DNA of 64,000 nucleotides from Phycisphaerae bacterium (GTDB lineage: Bacteria; Planctomycetota; Phycisphaerae; Phycisphaerales; UBA1924), in contig JAUIES010000002.1 in NCBI GenBank assembly GCA_030429705.1, positions 684,001-748,000 of the forward strand, written 5' to 3'. The notes below the pieces were generated by a model, which ran no database searches, had not been told where the DNA came from, and saw nothing but the letters and a program-made list of their open reading frames with translations. Of the stretch, positions 18,887-27,973 are shown piece by piece. Numbering within the stretch: the stretch's first letter is position 1; every line of letters starts with the position of its first letter. A program made the position numbers and the translations under genes.

Positions 18887-19852
18887 TTACGACGAACTTT
18901 CCCACGCCGATCCGGTGCGGACGGCCGCTCCTCGATTTGCGATCTCTTCAAGAGTCGAGACCTGCTCTGGCGTCAAATCCTCGCCTGACGGCACGACAAC
19001 TTGTGCGACGGCGTAGAGATCGCCGATCGCGCCCTTCGGCGAGCCCAGCCCGCGCTCACGCAATCGAAACACCTTGAGGCAGCCTGTGCCCGGGGGTATG
19101 GTGAGCCCGACTGTGCCGCGGAGCGTCGGGATATCAACCTTGCCGCCTCGGACCGCTTCGGCCAGCGTGAGCGGCAAGTGCAGGGTCACATCGAGGGACT
19201 CCGGATCCGGGTGTTGCGGTTTCCCTCTTTGAAGGAGCGGGTGCGGCTTGATTCGCACGGTCACCAGCAGATCGCCCGGTGACCCTCCTGAACCGGCAGC
19301 TGGTTTCCCTTCGTTCGAGACGCGCAGCGTTTTGCCATGCGCGATTCCGGCTGGCACCGTCACTGAAATCTCACGCCCGCTTGCAACAGAACGAATGGTG
19401 CGAGTGGTATTCGCAACAATGTCATGGAGACTCAGTTCAAGGTCAATACGAACATCTTCGCCGCGTCTGGGTTTGGCGCGACCGCGGGCGGCTCGGCCCG
19501 GACCGCGCTGGCCTCCAAAGAACGCGTCAAAGACAGAGCCAAGATCATCGTCATCGTGCTCGAATCCAGGTGATCCACCAGCCCAACCGCCATGCCATCC
19601 GGTCGGGCCGGTCGCTTGACCGGCTGCTCCGACGCGGCCGGCGTGCCCGTACAGGTCATATTGCTTGCGCTTGTCAGGGTCAGAGAGCACATCGTACGCT
19701 TCTTGCAACTGTTCAAACTGAGCGACCGCATCCGGCTCTTTGTTCACATCAGGATGCACCAACCGGGCCTTTTTGCGGTAGGCCTGTTTGATCTCGTCAG
19801 CGCTTGCTGTGCGAGCGACACCGAGAATTTCATAAAAGTCCTGCTTCGCCAT
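18887..19852 (-). CDS. DnaJ-class co-chaperone, CbpA-like (no zinc finger)
   Basis: This 321-residue J-protein starts at ATG 19852, directly before [11 protein letters not shown], with GAGG 5 bases upstream. The J domain (residues 4-67) carries the HPD motif at 33-35 and ends [11 protein letters not shown] glycine-rich linker with [12 protein letters not shown] follows, then the C-terminal substrate-binding beta domains ([61 protein letters not shown]). The four CxxCxGxG repeats of DnaJ are absent, so it is type B/CbpA-like. It stimulates DnaK ATPase and delivers unfolded clients in the cytoplasm. It lies downstream of the FKBP gene on the same strand but behind a terminator. Confidence 0.92.
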   Translation of the reverse strand: MAKQDFYEILGVARTASADEIKQAYRKKARLVHPDVNKEPDAVAQFEQLQEAYDVLSDPDKRKQYDLYGHAGRVGAAGQATGPTGWHGGWAGGSPGFEHDDDDLGSVFDAFFGGQRGPGRAARGRAKPRRGEDVRIDLELSLHDIVANTTRTIRSVASGREISVTVPAGIAHGKTLRVSNEGKPAAGSGGSPGDLLVTVRIKPHPLLQRGKPQHPDPESLDVTLHLPLTLAEAVRGGKVDIPTLRGTVGLTIPPGTGCLKVFRLRERGLGSPKGAIGDLYAVAQVVVPSGEDLTPEQVSTLEEIANRGAAVRTGSAWESSS

Positions 19853-19882
19853 GCCGTCCTCGTTGACCTCATGCAAACGAAA

Positions 19883-19910
19883 GGCAGCAGCACCGGAAGA
19901 TGCTGCTGCC
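19883..19910 (-). terminator. intrinsic terminator after the FKBP gene
   Basis: The perfect ten-base arms GGCAGCAGCA and TGCTGCTGCC enclose an eight-base loop. On the minus strand it is followed by TTTCGTTTG. It separates the FKBP gene from dnaJ. Confidence 0.85.
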
Positions 19911-19943
19911 TGATTATTGACATCGTGTTGGAATCACATGAGT

Positions 19944-21038
19944 TCAGGGATGCGGATTGGCTTCGTGATCGTGTCCGCTGTGGTCTTCTTCGGCAGCGTC
20001 AGGCTTTTGCATCGCCATCAACTCGATCTCAAAGAACAGCGTTTCGTTGGGCATGATCTTCGCCCGGGGCTGACCGTTCACGCCATAGCCAACATCGCTC
20101 GGGATGATCAAGCGACGCTTGGTTCCGACCGTCATGTCGGCCAGACCGATGCCCCACCCTTCGATCAACCGACCGGGAGCCGGGAATGTCAACTCATAAG
20201 GCTGGTTGCGTGGACGACTCGAATCAAACTGATTGCCGTTGCCTGTCCAACCAGAGTAATGCACGAATACCTTGTCGCCAGCGACCGTGGCAACACCCTC
20301 GGGGCGGGCGTAGTCAACGGCCACGACACCCTTGTCCATGACAGTGACGCGAACTGGGTTTTCGACCTTGTTCCAAGTCCAGGCATCACCCTGATCTGCA
20401 CCCCATACCACATTGCCTTCGGCATCGAATCCTCGGTCGGCGGTGGTGAGCCTATCGGCGTTGAAGGTCACATGACTCGTCATTTCGACGGCGCCTCCGA
20501 CAGCCGTCGGATACGGATATGGGGTTGAACCGCTAAAAGAACCATCTTTGGCAGTGAGTGCGACATCGAGGGTTGCGATGCGGCCATCGGCACCGATTGC
20601 TGGGAAGAACTCAGGCGCTGCCCACAACCCGACAAGAGCACCGAGCCCGGACTTGGGCATCATGATCTCGTAGGTGCGAAGACGGATCTGTCCCTTGTAT
20701 CGATACAGCCCAAAGAGTGATTGGCGGAATGGTTGCTCCATTTGATCCGCGCGGGAGATTTCGGCGTACAGCATCGCTGTGCCATCCGCAGCCGCAACCG
20801 GTGCGATTTGCATGACCATCTGCACACTGCCGTCAGCATTTGTTTCCTGGACAGCATCTGCTGTGCGCCAAGTGCCCGAGAGCATCTCGGCGACACTTGT
20901 CATCTCGGCATCACCCCATGATGGTGCCCATTGTGTGACGGCTGCTGTGACCGGTGCTGCTTCGGGCTGGGCGTTCGAAACACCCGCAACACCCACGACC
21001 GCACCGAGACCAATCTGCAATACCTGCTTCATTCGCAT
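19944..21038 (-). CDS. exported FKBP-type peptidyl-prolyl isomerase with CpeT-like N-terminal domain
   Basis: This 364-residue protein has ATG 21038 preceded by AGGAG at 7 bases. Residues 1-23 form a signal peptide ending NAQ. Residues 45-240 contain LSGTWRTADA, LYAEISRADQMEQPFRQSLFGLY and QIRLRTYEIM, an arrangement that recalls the CpcT/CpeT (DUF1001) fold; I am moderately sure of this. Residues 254-343 are a complete FKBP domain (VFVHYSGWTGNGNQFDSS, GRLIEGWGIGLADMTVGTKRRLIIP, GYG). The C-terminal tail is rich in His and acidic residues (DHSGHDHE), possibly metal-binding. It would catalyse proline isomerisation in the periplasm. The combination with a CpeT-like domain is unusual. TATACT upstream on the minus strand may be its -10. 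Confidence 0.85.
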   Translation of the reverse strand: MRMKQVLQIGLGAVVGVAGVSNAQPEAAPVTAAVTQWAPSWGDAEMTSVAEMLSGTWRTADAVQETNADGSVQMVMQIAPVAAADGTAMLYAEISRADQMEQPFRQSLFGLYRYKGQIRLRTYEIMMPKSGLGALVGLWAAPEFFPAIGADGRIATLDVALTAKDGSFSGSTPYPYPTAVGGAVEMTSHVTFNADRLTTADRGFDAEGNVVWGADQGDAWTWNKVENPVRVTVMDKGVVAVDYARPEGVATVAGDKVFVHYSGWTGNGNQFDSSRPRNQPYELTFPAPGRLIEGWGIGLADMTVGTKRRLIIPSDVGYGVNGQPRAKIMPNETLFFEIELMAMQKPDAAEEDHSGHDHEANPHP

Positions 21039-21214
21039 GTTCTGACTCCTCTAGTTCTGGTTCTGGCGTTCGCCAAACGCGAAGGCAAGTATAGCGCCCC
21101 CACTGATTCAACTGGTCATCGCATCGGGTCGTTACGAGGCTGTTGCTCAATGATTTGCAGCATGTACGGCTCGGAACGGCTATAAATGTCCGACCGTATT
21201 GACAGAGGTAGGCC

Positions 21215-21721
21215 ATGGGACTCGACGACACGCCAGTTGATCAGAGCGCACTCGACGAGACCGTAGCGGATGTGGTTCTTGACGAATCCCTTGATCGGGT
21301 GGATAACGAACCAGCGCCCCAAACACCCCGACAGAGCACGCTTGAGTCGCCGGATGAGACCGAGTACGACCCAGAAGCACACTATTCGAACATCCGCAAT
21401 AAACAGTCCGTGCGTAAAGCGGTGACCTCGGACGGCGGCCAGTTCATTCTCGCTGTCGTTCTTGCAGCCATCGGCATTGCGATCGCGATATACGCTGCGT
21501 TCGTACAGACCCGCCCGGTCATCATCACAGCGGCTGTGGTTTGCCCGCCGACGCTGTTTTACGCGGCGTTTCGGTGGCGACTCTGGCTGGGACAGGCGCC
21601 GTACCTCTACCGGCTGCTCACTTCTCTTGGGGAGGATGCGGACGATCTGCTCGAATCCCATCGGGAGAAGATGGTCCGGAAAGGCAAATTGCCCGGGGAT
21701 GAAGACATCGGCGATATCTAA
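21215..21721 (+). CDS. small membrane protein of unknown function
   Basis: This 168-residue protein starts at ATG after GAGGTAGGCC. Residues 1-65 are acidic and probably disordered (many D, E, P and T). Two hydrophobic segments follow at about 75-95 (FILAVVLAAIGIAIAIYAAF) and 98-115 (VIITAAVVCPPTLFYAAF). A charged C-terminus with SLGEDADDLLESHREKM completes it. I do not recognise a family. It is divergent from the FKBP gene and lies 130 bases before the GH15 gene on the same strand. Confidence 0.7.
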   Translation: MGLDDTPVDQSALDETVADVVLDESLDRVDNEPAPQTPRQSTLESPDETEYDPEAHYSNIRNKQSVRKAVTSDGGQFILAVVLAAIGIAIAIYAAFVQTRPVIITAAVVCPPTLFYAAFRWRLWLGQAPYLYRLLTSLGEDADDLLESHREKMVRKGKLPGDEDIGDI

Positions 21722-21852
21722 CGACGCTGCGACCGGGTGTCAGGCATTCATCCAACACTGAAGAGCCAATCGGACCGATACTATCCGAGCGTGCTGAACG
21801 CAGGCTTAGGTTCATGCCCGGTTGTGGCGCACTCGAACGGACGGAGAGATTC

Positions 21853-23856
21853 ATGCCCAGAGATATTCCGGTCGGCAACGGATCATTGCTGATCACTTTC
21901 GACGATCAGTACCATGTCCGTGATTTGTACTTTCCGAATGTCGGAAGACACAACCACACCGGCGGGCACATCCAACGCTTCGGAGTCTGGGCGGACGGGC
22001 AGTTTGCCTGGGTGGACGATGACAGCTGGACGCGTGAACTTCGCTATTTGCCCGACACATTGATCACCGAAGTGCGTCTTGTCAATGAAGAACTCGGGCT
22101 CGAGATCCTCTGCAATGATGCTGTGGATTTTCACGAACCGGTGTATTTTCGACGGTGCGCAGTCCGCGACCTGTTGGGCAAGCCGCGTGATGTTCGGCTG
22201 TTCTATCACATCGATCTGTCGATCAAGGGGTCAGTGGTCGGCGACACTGCAAACTATGACCCGCAGATGAACGCGGTCGTCCTGTACAAAGAAGACGCCT
22301 ATTTCCTTGTGAATGCCTGCGACCAGCATAAATGCGGGATCGATCACTGGGCGATCGGATCAAAGCGAATCAACGACGCTGAAGGCACCTGGCGTGACGC
22401 TGAAGACGGGCAACTCGGTCGCAACGCGATCAGCCAGGGATCGGTCGATGCCACGGTCGGGTTCAATCTGCAGTTGCAGGCCGATGGCGAGGGATTTGTC
22501 ACCAGTTGGATCGCATGCGGACACTCGTACGACGACATCAAGAAACTCAACCAGCGCATCCGTGAGAAGACACCTGAGCGCATGCTAGCCCGCACCGAAG
22601 CCTACTGGAGGTTATGGGCGCGCAAGGAAACGAGCGACACTTCCCCCCTCCCTGAACACATTCGAGATCAGTTTTACCGAAGTTTGCTGGTGGTGCGCAC
22701 ACAGATCGACAATGGTGGCGCCATCATCGCCGCCAACGACAGCGACATCACGCAGTTTGGCGGCGACAACTACAGTTACTGCTGGATGCGCGACGGCGCA
22801 CTTGTGGCGTATTCACTGATCCTCGCAGGTCAGAGTGAGTTGAGCCGCAGTTTCTTCAGGTTTGCTGCCGGTTGCATCGAAGACGAAGGGTACTTCCTGC
22901 ACAAGTACAACCCGCTCGGGCAATTGGCGTCCAGTTGGCATTCGTGGATGCTCGACGGGCAACGCGTCCTGCCGATTCAGCAGGATGAAACGGCATTGGT
23001 GCTGTGGGCACTGCGCAAGCACTTCGAGACATTCCGCGATGTCGAGTTTGTCAAGCCGCTCTATAGCAAACTGATCGCTCGGCCGGCAGAGTGGATGCTC
23101 AAGTACCGCGACCACCACGGGCTGCCGCAGCAGTCCTGGGACTTGTGGGAAGAACGACGCGGTGTCCACACTTTCACCGTCGCATCCACAATTGGAGCGT
23201 TGCGTGCCGCTAGCTTGTTCGCCGGTGATTTCGGTGAGCCCGACCGCGAAGCCCAGTTCCGTGAAGCGGCCGACCGCATGTTGGGTGCGATGCGCAGACA
23301 CCTCTGGCACGAAGACCATCAGCGGTTTGCACGAATGGCAATCCCGCTCGACGATGGGTCATACCGCCTGGATCTGACAGCAGACTCTGCAAATTACGCA
23401 CTGTTCGCGATTGCCGGACTCGATCCACGCGACAGCATGGTCATGGCGGAAATGGACCGGTTACGCGAACGGCTGTGGGTGCAGACTGATGTTGGTGGCT
23501 TCGCCCGTTACGAGCACGACTATTACCACCAGGTCGAATCAAATGACATCGAACGCGTTCCCGGCAATCCGTGGGTGATCTGCACACTGTGGCAAGCGCA
23601 ATACCTCATCGCGCGCGCACGGACCATGCCCGAGTTGCGTCAGGCGCTGCCTTTGATTGAGTGGGCTGTCGAGCGAGCGAATATCTCGGGCATTCAGGCG
23701 GAGCAATATCATCCGCACACGGGTGCTCCGATCAGTGTCAGTCCGCTCACCTGGAGCCACTCCACTTATGTGGTGGCATGTATCGAATACATGAACAAGT
23801 TCAATGAGATTCGCAACGAACAGCAATCAGGCATCGATGCGGATGTCAGTATTTGA
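21853..23856 (+). CDS. glycoside hydrolase family 15 protein (glucoamylase/trehalase-like)
   Basis: This 667-residue cytoplasmic protein starts at ATG 21853 with GGAG 6 bases upstream; an ATG 39 bases earlier lacks a site. Residues 1-260 form the beta-sandwich domain (IPVGNGSLLITFDD, VRDLYFPNVG). The (alpha/alpha)6 catalytic domain follows, with YSYCWMRDGALVAYSL at 307-322 and SWDLWEERRGVHTFT at 428-442, where E433/E434 are the likely general acid. LTWSHSTYVV occurs near the end. GH15 enzymes release glucose from alpha-glucans, or split trehalose in some bacteria; the exact substrate cannot be read from sequence. There is no signal peptide, so an intracellular substrate such as glycogen, maltodextrin or trehalose is likely. 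It is followed at 390 bases by a GH1 gene. Confidence 0.9.
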   Translation: MPRDIPVGNGSLLITFDDQYHVRDLYFPNVGRHNHTGGHIQRFGVWADGQFAWVDDDSWTRELRYLPDTLITEVRLVNEELGLEILCNDAVDFHEPVYFRRCAVRDLLGKPRDVRLFYHIDLSIKGSVVGDTANYDPQMNAVVLYKEDAYFLVNACDQHKCGIDHWAIGSKRINDAEGTWRDAEDGQLGRNAISQGSVDATVGFNLQLQADGEGFVTSWIACGHSYDDIKKLNQRIREKTPERMLARTEAYWRLWARKETSDTSPLPEHIRDQFYRSLLVVRTQIDNGGAIIAANDSDITQFGGDNYSYCWMRDGALVAYSLILAGQSELSRSFFRFAAGCIEDEGYFLHKYNPLGQLASSWHSWMLDGQRVLPIQQDETALVLWALRKHFETFRDVEFVKPLYSKLIARPAEWMLKYRDHHGLPQQSWDLWEERRGVHTFTVASTIGALRAASLFAGDFGEPDREAQFREAADRMLGAMRRHLWHEDHQRFARMAIPLDDGSYRLDLTADSANYALFAIAGLDPRDSMVMAEMDRLRERLWVQTDVGGFARYEHDYYHQVESNDIERVPGNPWVICTLWQAQYLIARARTMPELRQALPLIEWAVERANISGIQAEQYHPHTGAPISVSPLTWSHSTYVVACIEYMNKFNEIRNEQQSGIDADVSI

Positions 23857-24247
23857 ACGACGACACGGAATCTGCGATCTGTCGCCCGTGTAAACGGAAG
23901 ATTGGCCACATCGGTAGCCGATGCACCGAGCGCGGTCGTGCCCACACTTTGAGCGGAATCCACACCGCGCGTCGCCTCAATTCTGGTTGAAGCATGTGAC
24001 CCAAGAGCAGCATTCTCGTTGTAAGCGTGACCCGTTGCCAGGTTTGGCACGCATCTCTTGGCCTCGGTTGCCACGCTCTCGAGGAGTACGCCGGCCGCAA
24101 CATGGTCGTGTAGGGGTCACTCGCAAGCACGCCGAGAGCGGGCTTTGGTTGCCAATCAGCGAAACAGTTTCTCTCCCTGATCTGCCTGCGTAACATGGTC
24201 CTCGCCGTTCGTGAACTGCTTTTTCTGGACTCGCCTGGAGGCTGTCT
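23857..24247. other. intergenic region, no gene seen
   Basis: These 391 bases separate the GH15 and GH1 genes. Open frames of 90-116 codons occur on both strands but have no ribosome-binding site or family motif and look like chance frames in GC-rich DNA. I see no RNase P, tmRNA or SRP RNA signature. The right end holds the GGAGG site of the next gene; a promoter is likely but not identified. Confidence 0.4.
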
Positions 24248-25621
24248 TTGTCATTTCCTCGTCAATTTGTTTGGGGCACCGCTTCGGCTTCGTATCAAGT
24301 CGAAGGCGCCGCCGACCGGGATGGTCGTTCGCCATGCGTCTGGGACGACTTTGCAGCCACGCCAGGGAAGACCTTTGACGGGCACGACGGCTCGCTCGCT
24401 TGCGGCAGCTACGACCGACCCGAAGACGATGCCGATCTTATCGCGGGCCTCGGTGCGACCGCCTATCGGTGTTCGATCGCCTGGCCTCGCGTTTTGCCTG
24501 ATGGCACGGGGCCTCGGAATGAAGCCGGGTTGGCGTACTACGACCGACTTGTCGATGCCTTGCTTGCCAGGAACATCGACCCGTGGGTGACGCTGTTCCA
24601 TTGGGACATGCCTTCGTGTCTTCAACAGCGTGGAGGTTGGCTGAATGCCGCCTGTTCTGATTGGTTTGCTGAGTACACCCAAGCCGTCGTTGATCGGCTT
24701 TCTGATCGCGTGACCCACTGGTTCACACTGAACGAGCCACAGATCTTCATAGGGCTCGGGCACGAGTCAGGCACCCATGCGCCGGGCTTGCAATTATCAC
24801 GGCGTGAGTTGTTGCTTGCTTCACATCATGCCCTCCTCGCGCACGGCAAATCAGTGCAAGTCATTCGCGCACATGCGAAGCAGCCCCCCCGGGTCGGTTG
24901 CGCTCCGGTCGGACAGATGTTTGTGCCAGCCTCGGATCGCCCTGAAGATGTCGAAGCGGCTCGCACGGCAACATTCAAAGTCCCCACAGAAAACTGGACA
25001 TTCAACCTGGCTTGGATGTGTGACCCGATGCTGCGCGGGCACTATCCCGATGATGGCGTGGAACAGTTTGGCGATGACATGCCGGCGTGGACCGAGTCAG
25101 ACATGGCCACGATCTGTCAACCCCTCGACTTCTTTGGCGTGAACATCTATCACGCTGACATCGTCCGCGCAGGGCCAGAGGGCCCGGAACGCGTTGAGCG
25201 ACCACGCGGGTACCCAATCACCATGTTCCGCTGGCCGATCCAGCCGGACTCCCTGTACTGGGGACCGAAGTTTCTCCATGAACGGTACAAGTTGCCTGTG
25301 GTCATAACGGAAAACGGGCTTGCATCGATGGATTGGAAGCACGCGGATGGCAAGATCCACGATCTTGGTCGCATTGACTTCCTGACCCGGCACCTGCACC
25401 AACTTCGACGCGCCATCGACGATGGTGTCGATGTCCAGGGGTACTTCCATTGGTCCATCATGGACAACTACGAATGGGCGGAGGGATACGCACTTCGGTT
25501 CGGGCTGGTGTACCTTGACTACACGACGATGCAACGGCTGCCGAAGGAGTCGTACCACTGGTATGCCAAGATTATTCAGAGTCGCGGCGAAGTGATTCCA
25601 ACGACGCTCGAACCACTCTAG
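24248..25621 (+). CDS. beta-glucosidase, glycoside hydrolase family 1
   Basis: This 457-residue GH1 enzyme has the usual length. It opens FPRQFVWGTASASYQVEGA, the GH1 N-terminal signature. The acid/base Glu is E163 in TLNEP, and the nucleophile is E355 in ITENG; YFHWSIMDNYEWAEGY near the C-terminus completes the sugar-binding site. The start is TTG with GGAGG 5 bases upstream and no nearby ATG in frame. It hydrolyses beta-linked disaccharides or aryl glucosides in the cytoplasm. With the preceding GH15 enzyme and the following fructosamine kinase it forms a small carbohydrate-metabolism run on the plus strand. Confidence 0.94.
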   Translation: MSFPRQFVWGTASASYQVEGAADRDGRSPCVWDDFAATPGKTFDGHDGSLACGSYDRPEDDADLIAGLGATAYRCSIAWPRVLPDGTGPRNEAGLAYYDRLVDALLARNIDPWVTLFHWDMPSCLQQRGGWLNAACSDWFAEYTQAVVDRLSDRVTHWFTLNEPQIFIGLGHESGTHAPGLQLSRRELLLASHHALLAHGKSVQVIRAHAKQPPRVGCAPVGQMFVPASDRPEDVEAARTATFKVPTENWTFNLAWMCDPMLRGHYPDDGVEQFGDDMPAWTESDMATICQPLDFFGVNIYHADIVRAGPEGPERVERPRGYPITMFRWPIQPDSLYWGPKFLHERYKLPVVITENGLASMDWKHADGKIHDLGRIDFLTRHLHQLRRAIDDGVDVQGYFHWSIMDNYEWAEGYALRFGLVYLDYTTMQRLPKESYHWYAKIIQSRGEVIPTTLEPL

Positions 25622-25707
25622 TGTGGGGTGGTGTCGTGACGTTTGCGATGGGTTGAACGAGAGCGTGTCGTCATGTCGATGTCACGACGCTCAAGGTGGA
25701 GCAGTGC

Positions 25708-26613
25708 ATGTCGCAATCGATGCCCGATCGAATTCGAGACCTGGTATCTGATATCGACGATCGCCGACGCGTGCAGTCGATGAGCGAAATTTCATCTGAT
25801 GGCGTGCAATGCGTGCTGAGCGTCATGCTCGACGATGGATGCCAGATGGTCGCCAAGTGTGTTGGTGAATCTGCGCATGACCGTTTGGTTGCAGAAGCCG
25901 ACGGGCTAGCTGCATTGGGGGCTGACGGAAAAATCGTTGTGCCACGCGTTTACACGCTTCGCACGATCACAGGCTGGTCTGTGCTTCTCATGGACGCAAT
26001 GCCGGCGATCGGTGGTGTGGGTTCGCCCGAAGATGCCTGGGCCGAGTTTGGGCGGCAACTGGCTCGGCATCATCAATCCAGTTGCGGCGGTCAATATGGG
26101 TGGTGGCGCGACAACTACATCGGAGCCACCGCGCAGATCAACAGTTGGTGCGACGATTGGGTGGCGTTCAACGCGGAACACCGGCTCGGGTTTCAGACTC
26201 GGCTGGCCCGAAGTCAAGGACTTCTTACGCGAGTTGAATCGGACCTCGTCGTTCGTGTGATTGATCGTCTCGACGAGTTTTTGCCGCGCCGGCCCCACCC
26301 TTCACTTCTGCATGGCGATTTGTGGTCGGGCAATGCACTATCAACGCAACGCGATGGCGGCGCTGTCGTCGCAGTGATTGACCCGGCGGTTTCAATCGGC
26401 GATGGCTGGGCTGACATTGCCATGATGAAACTCTTCGGCGGATTCCCTTTGGCCTGTTTCCGAGCCTACGCCGAGGTCGTCCGCGAGCCCGATGATCTCG
26501 ATCGACGGCTGCGCGTGTACCAACTCTATCACTTGCTCAATCATCTCAACCTGTTCGGGCGGGGCTACGCCGGCTCGGTCACATCGATCGTGCAAAGCCT
26601 GCTTTCATTGTGA
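25708..26613 (+). CDS. fructosamine kinase family protein
   Basis: This 301-residue kinase-like protein starts at ATG 25708 with GGAG 6 bases upstream; a GTG 12 bases earlier is less likely. It has the protein-kinase-like fold of fructosamine-3-kinases: MVAKCV carries the ATP-binding Lys (residue 50), LARHHQ and GWWRDNYIGATAQINSWCDDW are family stretches, and LLHGDLWSGN (about 201-209) is the catalytic loop, followed by VVAVIDPAVSIGDGWADIA with the metal-binding Asp. Such enzymes phosphorylate fructosamines or ribulosamines on glycated proteins or small molecules so that they fall off. It fits beside enzymes that release free glucose. Confidence 0.9.
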   Translation: MSQSMPDRIRDLVSDIDDRRRVQSMSEISSDGVQCVLSVMLDDGCQMVAKCVGESAHDRLVAEADGLAALGADGKIVVPRVYTLRTITGWSVLLMDAMPAIGGVGSPEDAWAEFGRQLARHHQSSCGGQYGWWRDNYIGATAQINSWCDDWVAFNAEHRLGFQTRLARSQGLLTRVESDLVVRVIDRLDEFLPRRPHPSLLHGDLWSGNALSTQRDGGAVVAVIDPAVSIGDGWADIAMMKLFGGFPLACFRAYAEVVREPDDLDRRLRVYQLYHLLNHLNLFGRGYAGSVTSIVQSLLSL

Positions 26614-26749
26614 TGACATCTCGGCAGTTCGTTTGACCAAAGTCATTGTCCAGATCTTACCTGATGTTCTTCGATTTTCGAGTGATTCCGGCGCGCGATT
26701 GGCCTCGCATCGCAACCCTCGATGAACGGGAGCCACCTAGACTCAAAGC

Positions 26750-27955
26750 ATGAGACGCCGCGCTGCTATTGTTGCTGCTGTTCGCACACCGATCGGTCGA
26801 TTTGGTGGTGCACTTGCAGCGGTCCGACCTGACGATCTTGCGGCCGTTGTGATCCGTTCGCTCGTCGAACGATCGGGCATCGAGTCTGCACTTATCGACG
26901 ATGTCTATTTCGGTGCTGCCAACCAGGCCGGGGAAGACAATCGTAATGTCGCGCGCATGGCGGCGCTTCTGGCAGGGCTACCGGCAAGTGTTCCGGGGGC
27001 GACGGTCAACCGGCTTTGTGCGTCCGGTTTGGAAGCGGTCAATATCGCAGCCCGGATGATCGAGTCCGATTGCGGTGATGTGATCATCGCGGGCGGCGTT
27101 GAGTCGATGAGCCGAGCGCCGTATGTCTTGAGCAAGGCCGACCGGGCGTTCGGACGCGACCAGGCAATATTCGACACTTCGATTGGCTGGCGGTTCGTGA
27201 ACCCGAAACTCGCTGCGCTGCATTATCCGTACGCGATGGGAGAGACCGCTGAGAATGTGGCGCGAGAGCACGGCGTTGATCGGCAAGCGCAGGACAATTT
27301 TGCCCTTCGCAGCCAACAGCGCTGGGCGGCAGCACACGCAGCCGGGCGATTCGCCGATGAGGTCGTGCCGGTCGAAGTACAACAGGGCCGAAATGGGTCG
27401 GTCTTCGTCGAGATCGATGAACACCCCCGCCCGGACACAACGCTCGAAAAACTTGCTCAACTCCGCCCGGCATTTGCGAAGGACGACCAAGGGACTGTGA
27501 CGGCTGGCAACTCGTCCGGGATCAATGACGGAGCGGCCGCCCTGCTATTGGTCGAAGCCGAACGGGCCGCGGCACTCGGGCTCAAACCGCTGGCGTTTGT
27601 CGGTCCGAGTGCGGCTGCGGGCGTTGACCCGGCCTACATGGGACTCGGACCGATCCCGGCGGTTCGGAAAGCGCTCAAACGGGCAGGGCTCTCGATCGGT
27701 GATGTTGGTCGATATGAAATTAACGAAGCGTTTGCCGCCCAGGCGGTGGCGTGTCAGCGCGAACTCGGTATTGACGATGAGAATCTGAATGTCAACGGTG
27801 GCGCGATCTCGATTGGTCACCCACTCGGGTGCAGCGGAGCGCGCCTCGCAGCAACGCTCGTCCATGAAATGGTGCGGACCGAGACCGATCGCGGTGTCGC
27901 ATCGTTGTGCGTCGGTGTCGGACAAGGGCTGGCAACAGTGTTCGCACGCGATTGA
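26750..27955 (+). CDS. thiolase, PcaF-like (3-oxoadipyl-CoA thiolase / acetyl-CoA acyltransferase)
   Basis: This 401-residue degradative-type thiolase has nucleophile C90 in NRLCASG, H357 in GHPLGCSG, and C387 in SLCVGVGQG. The stretches ANQAGEDNRNVARMAALLAG, FDTSIGWRFVNP and DEHPRPDTTLEKLA are characteristic of 3-oxoadipyl-CoA thiolases (PcaF/PaaJ type), although acetyl-CoA acetyltransferases share parts of them. It cleaves a 3-oxoacyl-CoA with CoA to acetyl-CoA and a shortened acyl-CoA. The gene is alone on its strand; the upstream site is weak. Its stop lies 18 bases from the convergent operon that encodes a 3-oxoacid CoA-transferase, so it is the natural next enzyme. The substrate preference is inference. 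Confidence 0.92.
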   Translation: MRRRAAIVAAVRTPIGRFGGALAAVRPDDLAAVVIRSLVERSGIESALIDDVYFGAANQAGEDNRNVARMAALLAGLPASVPGATVNRLCASGLEAVNIAARMIESDCGDVIIAGGVESMSRAPYVLSKADRAFGRDQAIFDTSIGWRFVNPKLAALHYPYAMGETAENVAREHGVDRQAQDNFALRSQQRWAAAHAAGRFADEVVPVEVQQGRNGSVFVEIDEHPRPDTTLEKLAQLRPAFAKDDQGTVTAGNSSGINDGAAALLLVEAERAAALGLKPLAFVGPSAAAGVDPAYMGLGPIPAVRKALKRAGLSIGDVGRYEINEAFAAQAVACQRELGIDDENLNVNGGAISIGHPLGCSGARLAATLVHEMVRTETDRGVASLCVGVGQGLATVFARD

Positions 27956-27973
27956 TGATGTCGCGGCTGGGGC

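Noticed and set aside
17585-18988. A 467-codon plus-strand frame opposite the sugar transferase
   Set aside because: Its translation is Arg/His-rich without motifs, and the opposite strand encodes a clear sugar transferase; it is a shadow frame.
23921-24196. Open frames of about 90 codons on both strands between the GH15 and GH1 genes
   Set aside because: No ribosome-binding sites, no motifs, and composition typical of chance frames in GC-rich DNA.
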